DNA of 64,000 nt from contig NZ_CP109435.1 of NCBI RefSeq assembly GCF_036227125.1, positions 2,356,001 through 2,420,000 on the forward strand. The letters are read 5' to 3'. This stretch comes from Streptomyces sp. NBC_01485 (GTDB lineage Bacteria > Actinomycetota > Actinomycetes > Streptomycetales > Streptomycetaceae). The notes beneath the pieces were generated by a model, which did no database searches, was not told where the DNA came from, and was given only the letters and a program-made list of their open reading frames with translations. The first letter of the stretch is position 1. The number at the start of each line of letters is the position of its first letter. This document shows positions 60,647 through 64,000 of the stretch, piece after piece. The position numbers and the translations under genes are program-made.

Positions 60647-61474
60647 TCAGGTCGCTTCGGTCCCCCGCGTCTCCCCGAGTACGTGGAGCTGGGTGGCGAC
60701 GGAGTGGAAGGCGGGGAGTTCGGCGGCGGCCTCCTCCAGCTTCAGCAGGGCCTCCAGGGCGCCCGGCTCGGTGTCCACGAGGACGCCGGGGACGAGGTCG
60801 GCGAAGACCCGCACACCGTGTACGGCGCCGACCCTGAGGCCCGCGCCCTCGACCAGTTCGGTGAGCTGCTCGGCGGTGAAGCGGCGCGGCACGGGGTCGC
60901 CGGCGCCCCAGCGGCCGTCGGGGCCGGTAAGTGCCTGGCGGGCCTCCTTGAAGTGGCCGGCGAGGGCGCGCGCGAGCACGGCTCCGCCGAGGCCGGCGGC
61001 GAGGAGGCTGAGGACGCCCTCCGGGCGCAGCGCGGCCACCACGTTGCGGACGCCCTCGGCGGGGTCGTCGACGTACTCCAGGACGCCGTGGCACAGGACG
61101 GCGTCGTAGCCGCCGCGGTCGACGACGTCGAAGAGGCCGTGGGCGTCGCCCTGGACGCCCGTCACACGGTCGGCGACGCCGGCCTCGGCGGTGCGGCGCT
61201 CCAGGGCGAACAGCGCGTTGGGGCTGGGGTCGACGACGGTGACCCGGTGCCCCAGGAGGGCGACGGGCACCGCGAAGTTGCCGCTGCCGCCGCCGGTGTC
61301 GAGGACGTCCAGCGACGCACGGCCGGTCGCCTTGACCCGGCGTTCGAGGGCGTCCTGGAGGACCTCCCAGACCACGGCGGTGCGGAGTGAGGCGCGGGGC
61401 CGGGAGGGGGCGGAGCGCTGCGGCGTCGGTCGCGTGCTGGGGTGGGAGACGGGCGGGCGCATCGGGTCCGACAC
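60647..61474 (-). CDS. SAM-dependent class I methyltransferase
   Basis: 275 residues. A Rossmann methyltransferase: motif I LDVLDTGGGSGNFAVPVALL (~55-75), motif II-like VTVVDPSPNALFAL, VQGDAHGLFDVVDRGGYDAVLCH and LEYVDDPAEGVRNV. The N-terminal ~45 residues are Pro/Arg-rich and probably disordered. Substrate unknown; similar proteins methylate small molecules or tRNA. GTG at 61474. It follows the HEPN gene by 224 bp, a gap in which I see no feature. Confidence 0.88.
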   Translation of the reverse strand: MSDPMRPPVSHPSTRPTPQRSAPSRPRASLRTAVVWEVLQDALERRVKATGRASLDVLDTGGGSGNFAVPVALLGHRVTVVDPSPNALFALERRTAEAGVADRVTGVQGDAHGLFDVVDRGGYDAVLCHGVLEYVDDPAEGVRNVVAALRPEGVLSLLAAGLGGAVLARALAGHFKEARQALTGPDGRWGAGDPVPRRFTAEQLTELVEGAGLRVGAVHGVRVFADLVPGVLVDTEPGALEALLKLEEAAAELPAFHSVATQLHVLGETRGTEAT

Positions 61475-61698
61475 GGCAGTTGACTCCTCGGCGCGGCACC
61501 GCCTCTTGCGCGGCGGAGCGAACGGGCTGCCTCCCCGGGTCCGGCCCGGCCGCGGTGCGGGCGGGCGGGCCGGGGGGAGGCTTCAGGCGTCTTCCACCCT
61601 ATTGCCTCCGCATGGCCTCCGGCGCCTCGCCCGGTCACGGTGGCGTCGCCCGCGCGTCACGGCGGCGGGGTGCACCGGCCCGGGTCCGGCGGCGCGCC

Positions 61699-62310
61699 TC
61701 AGCCCGCGTCCGGCAGGTCGCGCACCGCGCCGGAGCCGCCCGGCTCACCCCCTTCCCCGTGACCTTCCCGGCGCCCTTCCCGATGCGCCTCCTGGCGCCC
61801 CTCCTGGCGTGGCTGCGGCAGGATCGGCTGGAGGACCAGCATGCGTTCGACGAGGCGGAGGAACATCGCCACGTCGCGGATCAGGTCGTCGGCGTCCCGG
61901 CGGGTCGCCGCGCCCTCGATGCCCGCCTCGGCCCGGGCGCGGCGCGGGGCCCCGGAGGCGAACAGCGCGCTCCACTCGGTGAGTTCGGGCACTATCTCGG
62001 GGAGCACTTCCCAGGCGCTGCGGATGCGGGCCCGGCGGCGCGGGGAGGGGTCCGGGCGGCCCCGGGCGGCGAGGACGGCCGCCGCGGTGCGCAAGGCCGC
62101 GAGGTGGGCCGTGGCGTAGCTCTCGTTGGGGGTGTCGAGGACTGCCGCCTCGTCCAGCCCGGCGCGGGCCTGGGCGAGCAGGTCGAGGGCGGCCGGCGGG
62201 GCCGTGGTGCGGCGCAGCACGGGGTGCACGTCGCTCGCCGGGCCGGTGAGTGAGGGGGCAGGGCCGGTGGCGCGGCGCCGGTGTGCGGCGGCTGCGTGGT
62301 GGTTGGCCAT
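61699..62310 (-). CDS. SAV_6107 family HEPN domain protein
   Basis: 203 residues. The central region (~45-165) is an all-helical HEPN-type bundle: ALDLLAQARAGLDEAAVLD, PNESYATAHLAALRTAAAVL and RDADDLIRDVAMFLRLVERML. The catalytic RxxxxH of nuclease HEPNs is not evident, so it may be a non-catalytic or substrate-binding member. The C-terminus is a charged, His/Arg/Glu/Gly-rich low-complexity tail. ATG 62310 is preceded by GGAGG. Its promoter-like site at 62371-62393 resembles that of dnaE1. Confidence 0.8.
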   Translation of the reverse strand: MANHHAAAAHRRRATGPAPSLTGPASDVHPVLRRTTAPPAALDLLAQARAGLDEAAVLDTPNESYATAHLAALRTAAAVLAARGRPDPSPRRRARIRSAWEVLPEIVPELTEWSALFASGAPRRARAEAGIEGAATRRDADDLIRDVAMFLRLVERMLVLQPILPQPRQEGRQEAHREGRREGHGEGGEPGGSGAVRDLPDAG

Positions 62311-62370
62311 GACGAACCTCCGGTCGTCTGTGTGACGGCACGCCTTCATACGGGTGTGCCGTATGTGCCC

Positions 62371-62393
62371 ATCGTGCGGTATGCCACTGACAA
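62371..62393 (-). promoter_or_regulatory. Candidate TTGTCAGTG-N8 promoter of the HEPN gene
   Basis: Minus-strand TTGTCAGTG (62393-62385, perfect), exactly 8 nt, then CACGAT (62376-62371), one base from TAnnnT. Predicted leader ~55 nt with a normal ribosome-binding site. Partner to the dnaE1 and ileS sites. Confidence 0.5.
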
Positions 62394-62412
62394 TCCGTTC
62401 TGACCTGGGGTT

Positions 62413-62441
62413 TTGCTTCGATCGGGAGTTCGGGCTAATTT
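62413..62441 (+). promoter_or_regulatory. Promoter of the ABC ATPase-YhgE/Pip operon
   Basis: TTGCTT (62413-62418), 17 nt, TAATTT (62436-62441): a good vegetative sigma-factor promoter. The predicted start, near 62448, falls inside the palindrome at 62446-62459. Confidence 0.65.
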
Positions 62442-62445
62442 CTGC

Positions 62446-62459
62446 ACTGACCAGTCAGT
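62446..62459. promoter_or_regulatory. TetR-type operator at the start of the ATPase-YhgE/Pip operon
   Basis: ACTGAC-CA-GTCAGT, a perfect 14-bp palindrome centred just downstream of the predicted transcription start and 25 bp before the GTG. TetR repressors use such dyads, and yhgE/pip operons of streptomycetes often end with a tetR gene, here beyond the right edge. Confidence 0.6.
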
Positions 62460-62484
62460 TCAATTCGGGATCCTTGGGGGACCT

Positions 62485-63300
62485 GTGGACGGAGTCGGTG
62501 TCAGCGCCGACGGCTTCGGGCTCCGAGGCCCTCGCGGTTGGGCGTTCCGAGGCATCGGCGTCGACGCGGAGCCGGGCTCGCTGATCGCGATCGAGGGGCC
62601 CTCCGGCTCCGGCCGGACGAGCCTGCTGCTCGCCCTCACCGGGCGGATGAAGGCCACCGAGGGGACGGCGACCGTGGGCGGGACGCGGCTGCCGAAGCGG
62701 CTGGCGGCCGTGCGGCGCGTCGCCGCGCTCGCCCACGTCACCGGTGTGACCGACCTCGACCCGTCCCTGACCGTCGGGGAGCACCTGCGCGAACGGGCGT
62801 TGCTGCAACGGCGGTTCGGCGGCTCCGTACGGGAGTTGCTGCGCCCGCGCGCGGAGCGGGCGACGGAGTCGGGGCTGCGGATCGACGCCGCGCTCGACGC
62901 CGCCGGGCTCGACCGCGAGGCTCTGCCCAAGGGTTCGCGGACCGCCGTCCGCGATCTGGAGCGGCTCGAAGCCCTGCGGCTGTCCGTGGCGCTGGCGCTC
63001 ATCGGACGCCCCGGGCTGCTCGGCGTCGACGACGTCGACCTGAAGCTGACGGGCGCCGAGCGGGAAGCGGCCTGGGCGCTGCTCAGGTCCCTCGCCGAGG
63101 CGGGGACGACCGTCCTCGCGGTGTGCGCCGAGGCCCCCGAGGGCACCGTCGCGCTCTCCACGCGCGCGGACGCCGACGCGACCGCCCAGGAGACGGTGAC
63201 CGACACGGTGACCGCCACCCAGGCGGACACCGACACCGATACAGAGACCGAGCGGGAAGAGGAGAAGGCCGATGCGCTCGCCGAGACTGGCCGCGCTTGA
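62485..63300 (+). CDS. Degenerate ABC-type ATP-binding protein
   Basis: 271 residues with ABC ATPase layout but altered motifs. Walker A reads GPSGSGRTS (Arg replaces the catalytic Lys), no LSGGQ signature is present where expected (the segment reads AVRDLERLEALRL), and Walker B reads LLGVDDVD, with Asp in place of the catalytic Glu. It may therefore bind but not hydrolyse ATP. The C-terminus is a Thr/Asp/Glu-rich tail. GTG at 62485 has GGGGG four bases upstream. It overlaps the YhgE/Pip gene by 29 bp in another frame, so the two act together. Confidence 0.85.
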   Translation: MDGVGVSADGFGLRGPRGWAFRGIGVDAEPGSLIAIEGPSGSGRTSLLLALTGRMKATEGTATVGGTRLPKRLAAVRRVAALAHVTGVTDLDPSLTVGEHLRERALLQRRFGGSVRELLRPRAERATESGLRIDAALDAAGLDREALPKGSRTAVRDLERLEALRLSVALALIGRPGLLGVDDVDLKLTGAEREAAWALLRSLAEAGTTVLAVCAEAPEGTVALSTRADADATAQETVTDTVTATQADTDTDTETEREEEKADALAETGRA

Positions 63301-64000
63301 GCTCCGGCGTTTCGGCCGGGGCAAGCTCCCCCGGGCCGCGCTCGTCGCGCTCCTGCTGCTGCCCCTGCTGTACGGCGCGCTGTACCTGTGGTCCTTCTGG
63401 GACCCGTACGGCAGGCTCGACCGCATCCCCGTGGCGCTCGTGAACGACGACAAGGGGGCCACCGCCGACGGCAGGAAGCTCAGCGCCGGGGACGAGATCA
63501 CGAAAGGCCTGCGTGACAGCGAGGTCTTCGACTGGCACGAGGTGAGTGCCGCCGAGGCACGCGCGGGCGTGGAGGACGGCAGGTACTACCTGTCGCTGAC
63601 CATGCCGGCCGACTTCAGCCGGCGCATCGCCTCCAGTGCGGGCGACTCCCCCGAGACGAGCGCCCTCCAGGTGCGCACGAACGACGCGAACAACTACATC
63701 GTCGGGCAGATCTCGCGGACGGTCTTCGGCGAGGTGCGCACGGCCGCGTCCACGAAGGCCTCGCGGTCCTTCCTCGACAAGATCTTCGTGTCCTTCTCCG
63801 ACATCCACGGCGCGACCGCGAAGGCCGCCGACGGGGCCGACGACCTCAAGGGCGGCATCGGGAAGGCCGAGGCGGGCTCCAAGGACCTCGCCGACGGGCT
63901 GAGCGACGCCAAGGACGGCAGCGGCAAGCTGGCGAAGGGCCTGACGAAGCTCGACAAGGGCGCCGACAGCCTCCAGGACGGCTCGCAGAAGGTCGCGGAC
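63272..64000 (+). CDS. YhgE/Pip domain membrane protein (cut by right edge)
   Basis: First 243 codons. MRSPRLAALELRRFGRGKLP is followed by a membrane helix (AALVALLLLPLLYGALYLW), SFWDPYGRLDRIPVALVNDD, the YhgE/Pip N-terminal hallmark, and an extracytoplasmic domain (DFSRRIASSAGDSP, NDANNYIVGQI) that runs into DGxxDLxxG heptad-like repeats (GADDLKGGIGKAEAGS...). The family is related to phage-infection protein Pip and ESX-type accessory membrane proteins. The remaining helices lie beyond the window. ATG 63272 follows GGAG. Confidence 0.9.
   Translation, partial: MRSPRLAALELRRFGRGKLPRAALVALLLLPLLYGALYLWSFWDPYGRLDRIPVALVNDDKGATADGRKLSAGDEITKGLRDSEVFDWHEVSAAEARAGVEDGRYYLSLTMPADFSRRIASSAGDSPETSALQVRTNDANNYIVGQISRTVFGEVRTAASTKASRSFLDKIFVSFSDIHGATAKAADGADDLKGGIGKAEAGSKDLADGLSDAKDGSGKLAKGLTKLDKGADSLQDGSQKVAD

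Overview
The window is 64 kb of a high-GC actinobacterial chromosome, almost certainly Streptomyces. The evidence is the very high G+C, the frequent GTG starts, overlapping start/stop junctions, a histidine operon containing priA, a divIVA-sepF-ftsZ-dcw cluster without murC, and an actinobacterial ileS T-box. It looks like conserved chromosome core. I see no insertion sequence, prophage, CRISPR array, rRNA or tRNA.

Layout. 1-8.1 kb: amino-acid biosynthesis. A minus-strand histidine operon runs hisD-hisC-hisB-small membrane protein-hisH-priA-ridA-hisF, mostly with 4-base overlaps. It is split from hisI-trpE (also minus) by two plus-strand genes, a TIGR03085 protein and a VOC protein. 8.1-16.8 kb: accessory housekeeping genes, comprising a beta-helix-like membrane protein, a LON-domain protein, a YbaK deacylase, a DUF2567 membrane protein, an ABC exporter pair, a NYN-domain protein and a 54-residue basic protein. 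16.8-21.9 kb: dnaE1 and a divergent DUF2252 gene. 22-31 kb: a membrane protein with a DsbA-like partner, a Tat-exported PhoD phosphatase, a dienelactone-hydrolase-like protein, an MscS channel, a CPA1 antiporter, a GNAT protein, an RluD-type pseudouridine synthase, lspA and a DksA/TraR-type protein. 32.1-35.6 kb: ileS behind a T-box leader. 35.8-53.8 kb: the division and cell-wall cluster on the minus strand, read from rsmH through ftsL, ftsI, murE, murF, mraY, murD, ftsW, murG, ftsQ, ftsZ, ylmD, ylmE, sepF and ylmG to divIVA. 54-60 kb: beta-carbonic anhydrase and a MoxR-DUF58-transglutaminase operon. 60-64 kb: DUF3040, a methyltransferase, a HEPN protein, and a degenerate ABC ATPase with a YhgE/Pip protein cut by the right edge.

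The most notable signals are non-coding or at residue level. (1) Promoter-like sites built as TGTC(A/G)GTG, exactly 8 nt, then a -10 hexamer lie upstream of dnaE1 and ileS (both fit the RecA-independent, PafBC-type DNA-damage promoter) and, with weaker -10 boxes, upstream of hisI, a hydrolase and the HEPN gene. (2) A 42-bp repeat with one mismatch lies inside the 5' end of hisI and in the dnaE1 leader, with a partial copy at rsmH. (3) IleS carries GAHH instead of the canonical HxGH motif. (4) A TetR-type palindrome sits at the predicted start point of an operon encoding an ATPase with three degraded ATPase motifs and a YhgE/Pip protein. (5) Unexplained inverted or phased repeats lie upstream of hisD, the DUF2252 gene, ftsZ and ylmG.

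Functional calls rest on family motifs read by eye. Start codons were chosen from ribosome-binding sites, overlaps and typical family length. No database search was possible.
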